Below, one piece after another: positions 1-11,625 of a stretch of DNA of 64,000 bases. Origin of the DNA: Phylloscopus collybita (Eukaryota; Chordata; Aves; Passeriformes; Phylloscopidae); assembly GCA_027886175.1 (NCBI GenBank), contig JAJNNQ010000137.1, positions 3,662,001-3,726,000 on the forward strand. Reading direction: 5' to 3'. The notes below the pieces were generated by a model, which was given only the letters and a program-made list of their open reading frames with translations, searched no databases and was not told the origin of the DNA. Position numbers and translations under genes: made by a program. Position 1 is the stretch's first letter; every line of letters starts with the position of its first letter.

Positions 1-514
1 TTTATTTTTATGATTCTTCTTTTAGTATTGATTTGTAATATAAATCTACCCTGCATTTCTAATGGAAAGGTGCTTCCCTGCTGGACTTAAACTGCTGTAT
101 CATGTTACTGGTCTCTATTTAAACAGCTGCTACATTTCACTGCTGAGTTAGTTACAGCACTGGGCAACGTCACACAGGCTCTGCATATCCTTAGGGTACA
201 GGACACAGCCTCACCTTTGGTATCACAGGTGTAAACCCACAGTCACTCTTATTATTACAGTCACTGGTATTATTGTCATTGTTACTATTACAGTAGTGCC
301 CAAAGGTTTCAAAATTTACTTAAAGAGTAACATTTCCTAAATGCTCTACTACATCCCATTTTCTCCTGTAATTATGAAAAGAGATAACTTAGAGATTATG
401 TTAATTTTAAAAAGAAAAACCTAGCCTAGGTACTTCCAGTGGTAACACTCTTAGCACCTTAACGGAGAGTTCAGAGGATGTGGAGGTTCCAGGTTATTTT
501 TGCTTTTCACAGAG

Positions 515-800
515 CCATAGATTATCACAGAATGGTTTGGGTTGGAAGGAACCTTAAAGACCATCATGATCTAACCCCCTGCCACAGGCAGGGACATCTT
601 CCACTGGAGCAGGCTATTCAGAGCCCCATCCAACCTGGCCTTGAACAGTTCCAGGGATAGGAAGTCCACCACCTCTCTGGACAACCTGTACAGTGCCTCA
701 CCACCCTTATTGTAAATATTTTTTTCCTAATACACAATCTAAACCTACTTCCCTTCAACTTAAGACCATTCCCTCTTGTCCTATCACTTCAGGCCCTTGT
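515..800 (-). mobile_element. CR1 LINE 3' fragment
   Basis: The + strand begins with CACAGAATGGTTTGGGTTGG, the reverse complement of the CR1 3' terminus. It continues through the characteristic CCCCTGCCACAGGCAGGGAC, then CCAACCTGGCCTTGAACA, and ends near GTCCTATCAC. The element is therefore 5'-truncated and lies on the minus strand, as is usual for CR1. It is diverged and non-autonomous. Confidence 0.9.
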
Positions 801-2002
801 GGAAAGTGATGTTTTATAACATTATAGTTGAAACCAAGGCTTTACTGCATTAGGACCCAACTGTGTGCACATACAGAGAGACACCTGATGTGGCAGATAT
901 ATAAGTCAAAATGTTCAGAGAGATGTTGGGAAAGAAGAAAATAATTAATAGCTATTAGCCTCTTGTATGAAGGAAGTCCAGAAGACAGAATGATTTTCCT
1001 CAGATCACATGGGAAAGCTGTTCTAGAGATAAGAGTGGAGCCAGTGTGACAGAGGTGCCCAACTCCCTTCTGCAGAGGAGGAGAGGAGGGTGATTTTATA
1101 GTTCAAAAAAGAAAGGATACACATCTCCCTGTTGGATAGCATCTCAGTCTATGTGCTCTGCTCATTAGCTCTCAGTGGTTTGTACTAACACAGCAGTCAG
1201 CAATCCCACTGCTTGCATGACCCTTGGCTCATTAAGGAATGAGAAGTTATGCAATATTTTTAATATCCTTATTTAGCAGCCCAAGTTCTTGTTTAACAAA
1301 CAGGCAGAGGTTACTGTGATTATGGACCACCCTGCCCCTCTCCAGCTCCTGAAAGCCTGAGGCAGGTAATCTGCAGGGGAAAAAACACCTGAAAAACTAA
1401 GTTTGGAAAAGTTAGGATGTCTGTTTTCTGATGGGGCAACATCTGGCAGTGCTGCCTACAGCTGGCAGGGCCAGTGCCCAAAACAGGCAGCACCAGAAAT
1501 GGGGTGCCCATGCTCAGGGATGATGAGGGTGCAGCCAGGTGCAGGCAGGCTTTGTAGCCCTCAGCCCACAGCATCCCTTCTCTGCAGCACCACGGCACAG
1601 CATCCCCTCACTCCCTAGCAGAGTTATCCTACCAAAATGCCTCTGGACCTCTTCACTCTGAGCCCAAACATTTCACCTGGGCAGCAGATGCTTCTCCAGC
1701 AACTTAAAATGACTTTGCAGATGTGAGATTAGATTGTAGATAGGAATGATTATTGCAATCAATCAGCTTGGAAATTGAGTTAATTTTATGATGGTGCCTA
1801 CTCCATATCTCTGTTGGGAAGGAAATTGTTCCCTGGTTAGTATTCCTGGGACTTGTATTTTTATGCTTTAAACCACAAAAACATTCAGGGCTTTAAGAGG
1901 AATCAGGGAAGAGTGATGTGTTGGTTGCAGCTCTGGTACGTTCCTATTGATTTTTCAGGAAGTGGTGTAAGATGTACAGACCACCGTGTAGTGGCTTTTC
2001 TA

Positions 2003-2022
2003 TTTTTTTTTTTTTTTTTTTT
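2003..2022 (+). repeat. T20 homopolymer
   Basis: Uninterrupted run of 20 T in the TAF3 intron. Confidence 0.9.
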
Positions 2023-3009
2023 ACTGAGAACATTTGGGGCTTTTCATCTGCTACTTTTTAATATCATGTTTGTAAGCTGTACAGATAGCAAAAAGTTATT
2101 GCCTGAGATATGTGTAAATGCACAAAAGCTGAGAACAAAACAGTTTCTGGTTTTGAGATTTCAACGATAATGTGCAAATCTTCATAAAGGAGTGATGGAA
2201 TCAGGGTAATGCCCCAGACATTTTGGACTTTGTGTTGTTAATTGCACTCTTTTAGGTGGATTCTGTGACATTTTGCGTGTGTGTTTTTAGCAAAGAGCTG
2301 TTCAAGAACCACTGGAAATCTAAAAATACAAACAATGGGTCAAGCAGGATATAAACATTAAAAAAAAATGCATATGATGAACCCGGTGAGCAGCTGCCCA
2401 GTACTGTAAATGATCTGCCTTTCTTGTTTCATTTACCCTTTAGTAAATTGTACTGCGACATAAATGTCATAAGGGGAATGGAAAGTTACTCAGTAACAAC
2501 TTTTTTTATATCCTGATCTTATCAGCTCGTTGGAGTTGAAGACTTTGGCTAATAAGTAATGCAGCAATATATACACACGGCGCTGTATATTTTACATGCA
2601 CATAAGAGCTGTTATCTTACGCAGGAGGCTGCCGTGGCTCCTGCTTGCCATTAACAGGGTCGAATTTTAAAAGTATAGACAGAGAGGCAATTGTGTCCTT
2701 AAGCCCTGGCTCTGTGTGTGAATGCCTGTGCTTAGGTCGGGGGGTGTAACTGGCTTTACTGGTTTACAGGACAATGCAGGAAAATACACGACTTTGTCGT
2801 CATGAGCAGTGTAGGGAAATCAATTAAGACGTAACACTGAGCTCTCATGATCAGAGAATTCACACATAACAGCAAGGGCTGCTGAATGGCATACCCAGAT
2901 AAGCGAGAGACCTCTTTTTTTGGTGGGGTTTTTTTTTATTATTTTTAATGTCAATTTTTCTGCCTGCTTAGCCCTGAAAACCAGCTAACTTTGCTTTTCT
3001 TTGCACCAG

Positions 3010-3116
3010 ATCCGAGACGAGTGGGGTAACCAGATCTGGATCTGTCCTGGCTGTAACAAGCCAGATGATGGCAGTCCAATGATAGGTTGTGATGACTGCG
3101 ATGATTGGTATCACTG
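3010..3116 (+). CDS. TAF3: TAF3 penultimate coding exon (first half of PHD finger)
   Basis: The acceptor is ...TTTGCACCAG at 3009 and the donor is G|GTAAGT at 3117. The exon is 107 nt, starts in frame at ATC (Ile) and ends two bases into a Trp codon. It encodes IRDEWGNQIWICPGC and continues through NKPDDGSPMIGCDDCDDWYH, that is, the first four cysteine ligands plus the histidine. The preceding exon is outside the window. Confidence 0.96.
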
Positions 3117-4017
3117 GTAAGTTCCTCTCATCCATCCTGCTCTGCCAGTGCCTGGCAGATTGGGGCTATATTATTAAAAAAGCTTTTTTTTTTTTTTTTT
3201 TTTTTTTTTCTAATAGTTCATGACGTTGGGAATATTTAAATAGCTTTACTGTGTCCAATTTAATAATCTGGGAGATATTTTTATCTCTGTTGCTCTGAAA
3301 CTTGAAAAGGCAGATTTTAAGCTGTGAAGGAGAGTTACTTTTTAATTAATGGGCATTGGTGATAACGGTTGTTTTTGAAACTGCTGGGAAATATTGCTGA
3401 TTCCGGTAATTTTGTGAGAACTACAGGATTATGAGCACAGTGTATACAGATAGACAGTTCAAATTATGAAGCATTGTATGAACAGTAATATAAATGTCAG
3501 CTCTTATAAAAAGGTTAGGGGAAATTAATCACTTTTTAGGCAATATTTTTTTAAAAGCTACATAAAATCATAAGGAGTTTTGCAGATGTGTTAAAGAAGC
3601 ATTTGAAATGATTTTAAATCTAGTCTATTACACCTGAAAGTGCACTAATATTTTCTACTAAAATAACACTTTTTTATCTGAGCATCCTTTTGATATTTCT
3701 CTTTTGTTTCAAAGCAAGACTTCTTAGGTTTCGATCATGGTTTTTTAGGTTTCCATCATTATATTCATTAAGATAATGATAATTGCTATATTAATTCAAA
3801 GGCCAGATCCTGTCTCCTACTGGAAAGCTGCATTTTTGGGGGTAAGAAACGAAAGCAATGTTACTCCACTGAGATGATGTGATATTTTCCTGTCCTTCAC
3901 AGGCCTTGCGTTGGGCTTACGGCTGCACCCCCAGAAGAGATGCAGTGGTTCTGCTCCAAGTGTGCCAACAAAAGGAAGGATAAAAAACACAAGAAGAGGA
4001 AGCACAGGGCACACTGA
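3010..4017 (+). CDS. TAF3: TAF3 C-terminal part (last two coding exons), TFIID subunit with PHD finger
   Basis: The CDS is the join of 3010-3116 and 3903-4017 and gives the C-terminal 73 residues of TAF3; the rest of the gene lies left of the window. TAF3 is a nuclear subunit of the general transcription factor TFIID, and its PHD finger binds trimethylated lysine 4 of histone H3 to anchor TFIID at active promoters. The joined frame shows the C4-H-C3 zinc pattern: CPGC, then GCDDC, then HWPC completed across the splice, then FCSKC. It is preceded by DEWGNQIW, whose tryptophans fit the aromatic-cage region of this family. After the finger comes a strongly basic tail, KRKDKKHKKRKHRAH, then TGA. 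The ending at RAH matches the known vertebrate TAF3 C terminus. No frameshift or stop is seen. The gene is separated from GATA3, downstream on the same strand, by about 33 kb. Confidence 0.96.
3184..3209 (+). repeat. T26 homopolymer in the last TAF3 intron
   Basis: Uninterrupted run of 26 T shortly downstream of the donor site at 3117. Confidence 0.9.
3903..4017 (+). CDS. TAF3: TAF3 terminal coding exon (second half of PHD finger and basic tail)
   Basis: The acceptor TTCACAG ends at 3902. The first base completes the split Trp codon (TG|G), then the frame reads PCVGLTAAPPEEMQWFCSKC and a lysine/arginine/histidine-rich tail to the TGA at 4015-4017. It supplies the last three cysteines of the zinc finger. 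The basic tail resembles a nuclear localisation signal. Confidence 0.96.
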
Positions 4018-4625
4018 AGGCTTGGCAGGGGACTGAAGTCGTGCGGTCACTGTGGCACCTCCTGCCCCGACTCGGCTGCAGGAGGGACCCACCCTGCCCG
4101 CGTCCCCCCGCGGCTGCCAGGGTTGTGTCTCTGCAGTGAATCAGGGGCGAGGAGATGCCCTTGGTCAGGGGCTGTTGGGTTTCACAGACTGTCCGAGCCC
4201 AGGGCATTGGATTTGGGTACATTCTGATTCTGTTCCTTTCCCCTGCCCAGGGGAATTTGCACAGAGCGCTGTGAAGACTTCGGTGGTTCCTGGGACCGCT
4301 CCCGCTCCTGTGGCTCGGCAGCAACACGGATGAATGTTGTAAATACAGATATCTGTCCTATTCTTTCTCAATTTGTTATGAATCCCTCTTGAACCTTTGC
4401 AGTAAGGTGCTGAGAGGAGGAGAAAATGTAAATTGCAGTAAGTTGTAAACTGAGACAACCTTCTGGAATGATTTCTGTAGTCTGGATACAGGTCAGCCTC
4501 AACTCTTGCTGAGCCAGATAATCATAATGTGGAAATAAAAAGTGGCTGGTAAATATTTTTGTGATGAGAATATATGAAGCTTTTTTCCTTGATTTTTAGT
4601 ACTAACATAAAATAAACATGTTCAA
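4018..4625 (+). other. TAF3: TAF3 3' untranslated region (proximal form)
   Basis: This is untranslated sequence following the TAF3 stop. AATAAA hexamers lie at 4534-4539 and 4611-4616, the second followed by T/GT-rich sequence suitable as a downstream element. The end coordinate is an estimate. A longer form could continue to the AATAAA at 6119-6124. Confidence 0.6.
4611..4616 (+). terminator. Candidate TAF3 poly(A) signal
   Basis: AATAAA lies in AT-rich sequence, with TTTTGTGATATATC and later T-rich stretches downstream. A second hexamer sits 77 bp upstream at 4534. The motif was read directly; its use is inferred. Confidence 0.5.
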
Positions 4626-6118
4626 GCTTTTGTGATATATCTTCTATTTTTAAAAAAAAAAAGTTTCTATTGTGTCAGTTTTTTTCTTCCGTGTGAATTT
4701 CTTTCGGTGGACCTGTAATATATTTTATACTTTGATTTTTGGTTTGGTTTTTTTGTTTGTTTGTTTTTCTTTTTTCTTTTTTTAAGTCTATGTCAACCTA
4801 CCTTTTCATTGCTTGTACATTTCATCAGTGTGTAAAAACACTTCCCATTAAAAGATTTTCACACGTGTAAATACCTGATATTTATAAAGTAATTTTTTTT
4901 TAATTATTTTTTAGGGCTTGAGGATTTTTGTTGTCATTTGCTCGAGAATACAAACCTAGCAGCTACTAAAAGCCCGTGTGACAAACGCCTGTCCTCATGG
5001 CTGTGAGGGATTGGTGAGCTCTGCCCCAGCACGAGGAGGTGGCCAGCACTGTAATTAGGCCTCGATTCAGATACTTAAACATGTGGTAACTTCTTAAGAA
5101 GTGAGTAATCCTATTGCCTTCAAGGAGCCTCTTCCCACACTTGGTTATACATGTGCTTAAATGCCTTCTGAATTGGGAGCTTAGGCCAGGGGGGCTCTGC
5201 ACTTCTGGTGGCAGCTACAGCATGTTAATCTGTAGCTGGAATGGACTTTTTTTTTCCCCTTTTTCTCTTTTTTGGTTTTTTTTTTTTGTTTTGGTTTGGG
5301 GTTTTTTTTGTTTGTTTTGTTTTGTTTTAGGTGTTGGGGTTTTTTTGTTTGGTTGGGGTTTTTTTTCTTTTTTTTTTTTTTTTTTTTAGGTTTTTTTTTA
5401 AAAAAGTGGTTAGTGAGTTTGCCAAAAGCATCGTATTTAGGTAGAGGAGATGCAGGTGTGTTCCTCTGCTTTGTGTATCCCCTTGGAAAGACTAGTAGTC
5501 TGAAAACCAGTCACATCCCCCATTGAAAATGTGAGGGGAAGGTGCAGAGAAAAGGAAATAAAAGTCAGTGTTAGATATTGTAGTGCAATGGGTCTCAGAG
5601 CTAAATAAGAATAAATCTTGAAAACAATTTATGCCTTTTGTTTTCTAATCAATTTTAGATTGCATTGGTTAATTTGGGGATATTTGTATTTTAAACCAAT
5701 GCAGTGAGAATGTCTGATGTTGGAGAAATATGGCCCTTTAGCCTGTTGTGCAGATATTAAGAGTTATTTTTTAAATGCATCCAAATTGATATTAATGAGA
5801 ATGAATTAGTCATGTTTTTAAAAGTACCAGTCTAGTTAGGGAAATGAGGCTTTGCTGATAGAACTGTTAAATTGCAAATCAGTGGAGATATGGATGAAAT
5901 TGGTTTATTAAAAGTGCACTGTTACCTGCTTTGTTCAATGCCATCTCGTTTATATTCCGTCCTTGTTAATTACCAGTCAAGAAAGTTCTTGGGTTTGATT
6001 TTTTTATTCTATTTTATTTTGAATTGTTGGATGTTGCAATGCTGATTTTTGGTTTTTTTTCCACATGTAATGTGCAGACATACAAAATACGCACTCTTTG
6101 GTCATTTCTGGTTGCAAT
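4626..6118 (+). other. AT-rich TAF3 downstream flank or long 3'UTR
   Basis: No gene is seen. It contains T-rich low-complexity DNA at 5249-5400 (T runs interspersed with GGGG and TTTGTT) and an ancient palindromic repeat at 5057-5180. It may be the extended TAF3 3'UTR. Confidence 0.5.
5057..5180. repeat. Ancient palindromic (MITE-like) interspersed repeat
   Basis: The left half, ATTCAG then ATACTTAAACATGTGGTAAC, is mirrored as a reverse complement by GTTATACATGTGCTTAAATG then TTCTGAAT on the right. The centre is CCTATTGCCTTCAAGG. The wording resembles a degenerate interspersed repeat common in turtle, crocodile and bird genomes (ACTTAAG / CCATTGACTTCA motifs). I cannot name the family with certainty. 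Confidence 0.65.
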
Positions 6119-6124
6119 AATAAA
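6119..6124 (+). terminator. Candidate distal poly(A) signal downstream of TAF3
   Basis: The hexamer occurs in CAATAATAAAG and is followed within 30 bp by TTTTGGTAAGTTGTTTATG, a U/GU-rich element. The 4.65-6.1 kb stretch is AT-rich and gene-free, as a long 3'UTR would be. Use by TAF3 is inferred. Confidence 0.3.
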
Positions 6125-8379
6125 GAAATTAGCTTTTGGTAAGTTGTTTATGCATTTCCTCCTCCTCTCCATGAATCAGAACTTCTCACACTTAACCAGC
6201 TGAATTACTCAGGATGCCATGGGAGGGCTGAACTTGCCCCGTTCAATGGCTTTTCAGCTCTTTCTCTGCATGCTTGGCCTTGCTACTGCTGGCTTGGTTT
6301 CTTAACCTGGCTTTTATGATTTTATAAATGACCCCTGTGGCAATAAAACCAAAGCATCATTTTCAGGAGCCTTGTGTGGCTGAGGGGATTAGTAACGGGA
6401 GAAGGGGCCCTTCACCTCCAGGTCATCAGTTTGAAGCCACGCTTGGTGCTGAGCCTGCCTCCCTTTCACTTGTGCTGGTGTGGATCAGGAATCGGTGGCA
6501 GAAGTGAATAATCATTCCAGAAATGGTTATCCCTGAGTAGCCATGTGGCTTGGACCTTCTTTACGGACCCTGGCCCCACCCAGCACTGAGCAAGCCCAGC
6601 TCCTTCCCCAGACCTTTGTATTTGCTGCTGGTAACTTTGCAGGTTGGGTTATGTCTCCATAAACTTTGTGTATGAAAAATTAGGGAGCTGTTAGGGCTGC
6701 TCCCTAGAGTCAGTGCTTGATTTCAGGAATTTTTGTTCATCTGAATCCTTCTATGACTTGTGTTTTGGACACCACTCTCCATGAGAAGGGGGCAATGGTG
6801 GGTGGGCTGCAGGTTGGTTTGCTCACTGGATGTCATGGGAGAGCATCCAAAGTCTCTGAATGGTTTTCCTGCCTTGAAATGCAGCTTCATCAAGAGGAGC
6901 ATCAGTTCGGGGCGCTGCCTCTGGGTGGCTGGAGTAGAACTGGTGTAGAGTTGAGAAAGCAAAGAATTAAAGAGTTTTTCAGTGAGGAGACAACTCACTA
7001 TCTGCTGCACTATAAAGAGCAGACAGGTACAATTTTCCCCCTTTAGGGAATGCACCGTGTGTGGTGGATTTAAGCAGGACAGTGAGGATGGGTCGTAAAT
7101 ATTCAAGAAAAGAGGTAAAAACTATTCCGTGAGAAAAGCTTGTTGAATCCTGCCGTTAGTCTGGGGCCAGATTTTTATCTGGAGTCAGTTGGGAGTCAGT
7201 TGGAGCTGTGTCAGTTTACAGCAGCTCAGGAGCTGCCCACTCGCACGGCCGGTGTTGGGGCTGGGGAGCAGCTCCGTTTGGAGAGTTTTTCATCCTTTTT
7301 ATCCTGTAAATCCTCCTCCAGGGCAGCCTGTGCCTGTGGGTTGCTATGCTGGCTGGCTGTGAAGCAGGTTAGTCATTAGGCAAAATTGCAGCTTGTTAAT
7401 GAGTTTTACACCAAGAAAAAAAACATGAAGTTGATATCGAGACAGTAAGCACAAAGCTCAGAAATGGAAGAAACTCTTGGCTACTGATTTTTATTGGAGG
7501 ACATAGGTATAAAAGCAGAGCATCCATCCCCAAAGTAATGGGAATGCACTTTTCCCAAGATAATCTTCCTTTGGGGCTGTATGTTGTGCTCAGAGCATCG
7601 TTTCTCTGCTTGACAAGGTGTTTCTCTTCCAAAGGTGTCCACAGCTAAGTACAGTGAGGATCTTTATGCTCTGCGGCTGATTTGTGATTCCAAATGTCCT
7701 GGAAGAGAAAGGGAATAAAAAAAAAAAAAAAAAACAAATCAGAGGGTATCAGAGCCTGCTGACTTTGTCTGGGCTTTACAGAGATAAAATATAGTGTATT
7801 ACTTCACTGTATCACCTAAACCTTCTTTGTTCTCCTTTCAATAGGACGATTAAACAAAGACCTACTAACCAAATTAAAGTATAAAATGAACGCTGAGATA
7901 TGGAAACCTTGCCAGGAAGAATGTTAATGAATGAAGTTCACTAAAGGCATGCTGGCTAAGTTTTCAATACAAATAGTTTTATGGCCAATCTCTTTAGATC
8001 ATAGCAGTTTTCTTTAGAAGTTTTAAGTCTCAAAAGTAGATGAGTTTCCTTCACTGGGGAATGAATTAGATAATGCTCTGAATAAACTCCCTCTTCGCCG
8101 TCTTGTCAGTCATGCTGCTTAGGAAACTCGCCCTTTCTTCTGGGGACTTTTGGATCAGCTGTAACCTCAAAAGTAGAAAGCTGCTATTAATCCATGTGTG
8201 CTGTATGGCAGAGGAGGCTGTAACGGGAGATTTACAGCCAGCAAACAGCACGTACCTGGCTCTTGCAGCAGAAACCATTAATCGTGAGCTGTGGCAGCCG
8301 AGCCGAGGGTGCTTTCCCTCCAAGGTGCTGCTTCAGCCTCTTTAAGGTTTGCAGTGGGTGAAGGAGGGGGTCAGAATTT
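6125..8379. other. Intergenic DNA, no gene recognised
   Basis: This contains an A18 run (7717-7734) and a diverged ancient repeat near 7155-7235. Open frames on both strands overlap one another, show no domain and have no promoter or splice context. Confidence 0.7.
7155..7235. repeat. Diverged ancient amniote repeat fragment
   Basis: GGGGCCAGATTTTTATCTGG and, further on, TTGGAGCTGTGTCAGTTTAC then AGCAGCTCAGGAGCT resemble the recurring GGAGCTATGCC / TTTACACCAGCTGAGGATCT pattern of old amniote repeats. This is recognised from memory of the pattern only. Confidence 0.45.
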
Positions 8380-8667
8380 TTATTTAACAGGGTCTACGGT
8401 GGTAGGACAAAACAAAAGGAGGGTTGATTCAGAGTAAGTGTAAGGAAAAGGGTTTTTATCATGACAGTGGTGAAACACAGTAACAGGTTACCCAGAGGGG
8501 TGGTAGATACCCTGTCCCTGGGAACTTTCACTGTCAAAGCTGGACAGGGCTTGGAGCAAGCTGGTCTAGTGGAAGGTGTCTTTGCACATGGCAGAAGGGT
8601 TGGAATGAGATGATCTTTAAGGTCCCTTCCAACCTAAGCCATCCTAGGGTTCTATGATCCTATGATG
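8380..8667 (+). mobile_element. CR1 LINE 3' fragment
   Basis: The forward-oriented CR1 tail shows AACAGGTTACCCAGAGGGGT, then GGGCTTGGAGCAAGCTGGTC, then GGTCCCTTCCAACCTAAGCC, ending with TTCTATGATCCTATGATG, the tandem octamer terminus typical of CR1. It is 5'-truncated; the start is approximate. Confidence 0.92.
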
Positions 8668-8934
8668 CTTATGGAATGACCTTTTGCACCAGGACTTTAA
8701 ATCCTGTGATACTCCTCACAGGGAGAGAGGAGAGCTGAGGGCTTCCAGACCATCTGTTTCCCCTTGCCAGTCACTCCTTAAATTTTCCTTCTCGTCCTTG
8801 TCTGCTCCAGAGCCCTGGCCCCTGAGCTCAGGTGTCTGGTGGCCTGTGCCAAAGCCAACATGGCTCAGCAGCTGCTGAATGCCTTGAGCAAGTGGGGACT
8901 TCCAGCATGGTGACACCAAACATGCTCACAGTTG

Positions 8935-9015
8935 AGGTTTGGTGCAATATTGGTTGGAAATAGATGATCTTTGAAGTTCCTTCCAAGCCAAACCTTTCTC
9001 TTATTCAGTGATTGC
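8935..9015 (+). mobile_element. Short diverged CR1 tail
   Basis: GGTTGGAAATAGATGATCTT and GAAGTTCCTTCCAAGCCAAA match the last part of CR1 in forward orientation, about 270 bp after a better-preserved copy. The terminal octamers are degenerate. Confidence 0.65.
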
Positions 9016-11327
9016 TGCCTCAAGCTTTGATCCATAAGACAAATTTTCTTCAGAAAATAAAACGTGAGGTAAACCCAGGATAGATGGAAGATTTTCCATG
9101 CAATTTGTAAAACACAATGAGAAAGTCATTTCATATGAACACAACTCCCTGTTATGTTTTCAATGTAAATGCTCCCATGATGATTTTGAAACACCTTTAC
9201 AAAACCAAACAGAAAATAATTAGATTATTTTATTGCCTAAACGAAGGGATGACGGAGAAGGAGACTTGGAACACATTTACAAAAATTTAGGTTTCATCAC
9301 CTGTCATGAGCAAGAATTTGGTTTACAAATTCCAAAGTCTTGCCTGTCAATTCCTCCCTAAGCCAGCATCTCACTGTGCCTGTCGTTTGCTTACTGTGGG
9401 ACTAAAGACAAGTGTGATGGCATGTCACCAGCCCTGGTGTCACCTGGGGCCTCCAATGCCACTGCTGCTTAACTGTGTGCAGGTGACCTTCATCCTTCTT
9501 CCTTCAAGCTGATCCCTCCCCAGGTGTGGGACTGGGCACTGTTTGCAGTGGATTTTTTTTTTTTTAATTTTGATTTTGCATCCAGATTTGGAAAAAAAAT
9601 AGAATTTTTATTTTCCCTTTTACATGAATTAATTCGGAAATAGGGACAGGAGACAGTGTGCAGTTGTTTATTTTTAATTGAGTAGTAATTTACAGCACTT
9701 TTTAATAAATGCTCTAAGAATTGTCTTTTTAGGGGTGCACATCTGCTTGTGGGTTTTTCTTGTGCACATGGTCACCACTGCATGGATTCAAAGGGAAAAA
9801 CTTGGTCTTGTTACCAAGAAAGCTGGGCACAGTTCTCAGTTCTGCCGTGGTGTGTTTCAGCCCAGGATCGGAGCGTGTCCCAGTTTCCATCCACAGGAGG
9901 AGGATAACATTTCCTGCTCTGTGAAGCCCAGACCTTCCCATGGGTTAAATAACAATAACTCCCTTCACAAGGGCTGGATAAAACTACAGAGCCATTGGGA
10001 GCTTCCCCAGTGACAGAACTTTCCTTGAACCCTCTCCTCAGCTGAAAATGTGTTTTCATTGAGGTTGGGAGCTGGAAACCATCTACAGCCCTCCAGAACC
10101 AGAGAGATCCTTTGGCTTTGCAGGCTTTACTTGACCCTCTTCCAATAACTTTTCCAACATGAAACCAACTCTCTTTCCCTCCACCGATTTCGAGCTTTTC
10201 TGTGAAAGGAGCCGAGCTGAGCTCACATTCAGACCTTATTTTCCTACTAGCTCTTCTTTGCTTCCAGGGATATCTGGTGGAGTTTATCTGAGAAACAGCT
10301 TCTTGCTTAAAATTACTTTGGGGACGTCAAAAAACGCCTCTCATGATTCGTACAATAGCTGCCTTCTCTGGGCCTTTTGGGCTGTGAAATGCCTGCATTG
10401 GTGCTTGGAGCTGGCACGTATTAAGATGCTGCGGATGAAGTGATGCTGTTGTTCTCTATATTTTCTGCAAAGACAGATGCTCAGTCAAGCCCAAAATCCA
10501 GGCCTTTGCCTTGGTATCTAATAACCCAGCCCAACCATTGGCTCTCAGTGCCACTGCTCTCTAAAGGATTGGATTTGCAGTGCCACAGCTCAGGAGGAAC
10601 CACATCCCTCCAGCCCTCACAGGCGTATCTGGCTAAATGCTGTGTTTTTTGTTTTCAGGATTGCTGACCAGAAAAAAAATAAAAAGGGTTTCCCAAAGCA
10701 AGGATGTTCATCAGTTTCACGCTGAGGATTCCACTGAAGGAGTCGTAGCTCTCTAATACATGAGATGATGTTTAGGGAATAAAACCATGACCTGTGCAAT
10801 GTCTTGAGCTGAGCCAGTGAGAGAGTCACGTGAAAATGCTTTACTCTGGGGACAGCTTGTCTTGGAAGACATTGGATAAATGTCTTCCAAACTCACTGAA
10901 CGTAACCTTCATGTGCCACAAGCCCATCCCAACTGGAGTGATTTTTAAGTCTACCTGGAGGTTTCACAGCAAACATGGCAAAGCTCAAGCAGCCATTGCT
11001 GTGCACTCACTTAGCCTTTATTAAGACTTCATTTACTTATGTTAATAAGATCACAAGTGATCCATTTTGCAAAATCCTGGTGTCCCTTAGAATTGGGGAA
11101 AGCATCTGCCTACCAACCTCTTTAGAAGCAGATCCTGCTCCATTTGAATCTCTGTGTCCATGGTTTCTCTCATCGGCAAATTTTGTCTACAAAAACACTT
11201 CTGTGGGGGCCATAAGGTTAGGCTGGTTTCTCCCTGTGCACCCAAGTCAGTGCATTCAATTCCAATTCAGTGATTCCAATTCAGATGTGTTTAAGATGAC
11301 TATTTAGCTATTTAGCTATTTGGAAGA
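9016..11327. other. Intergenic DNA, no gene recognised
   Basis: This is mixed-composition sequence without recognisable coding or RNA genes. Just before the next CR1, at 11302-11320, the unit TATTTAGC is tandemly repeated. Confidence 0.7.
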
Positions 11328-11625
11328 TCATAGAATCACAGAATCATAGAATGGTTTGGATTGGGAAGGGCCTTAAAAATTATCTCATTCCAACCCCCCT
11401 GCCATGGGCAGGGACACCTTCCACTAAACCAGGTTGCTCCAAGCCCTGTCTAACCTGACCTTGAACACTTCCAGGGGTCAGCCACAGCTTCTCTGGGCAA
11501 CTTGTGCCAGAGCCTCAGCACACTGACATTCAGAATTTTCTTCATAATAACTAATCTAAGTCTCTCCTCTCTTGGTTTAAAGCCATGTCCTATCACTGTC
11601 TGTGTGTACATTTGTCTCTAAATAA
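11328..11625 (-). mobile_element. CR1 LINE 3' fragment
   Basis: It begins on the + strand with TCATAGAATCACAGAATCAT, the reverse complement of the repeated CR1 terminal octamer. It continues through TGCCATGGGCAGGGACACCT and CTGACCTTGAACACTTCCAG to GTCCTATCACTGTCTG. It is a well-preserved minus-strand copy, truncated at its 5' end. Confidence 0.93.

Larger units (their letters stand above)
1..3009 (+). other. TAF3: TAF3 intron (3' part)
   Basis: This is intronic sequence before the penultimate TAF3 exon. It contains a reverse-strand CR1 fragment (515-800), a T20 run (2003-2022) and a conserved-looking block near 2505-2700. No other exon or RNA gene was recognised; short open frames here lack any domain and are taken as chance. 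Confidence 0.8.
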
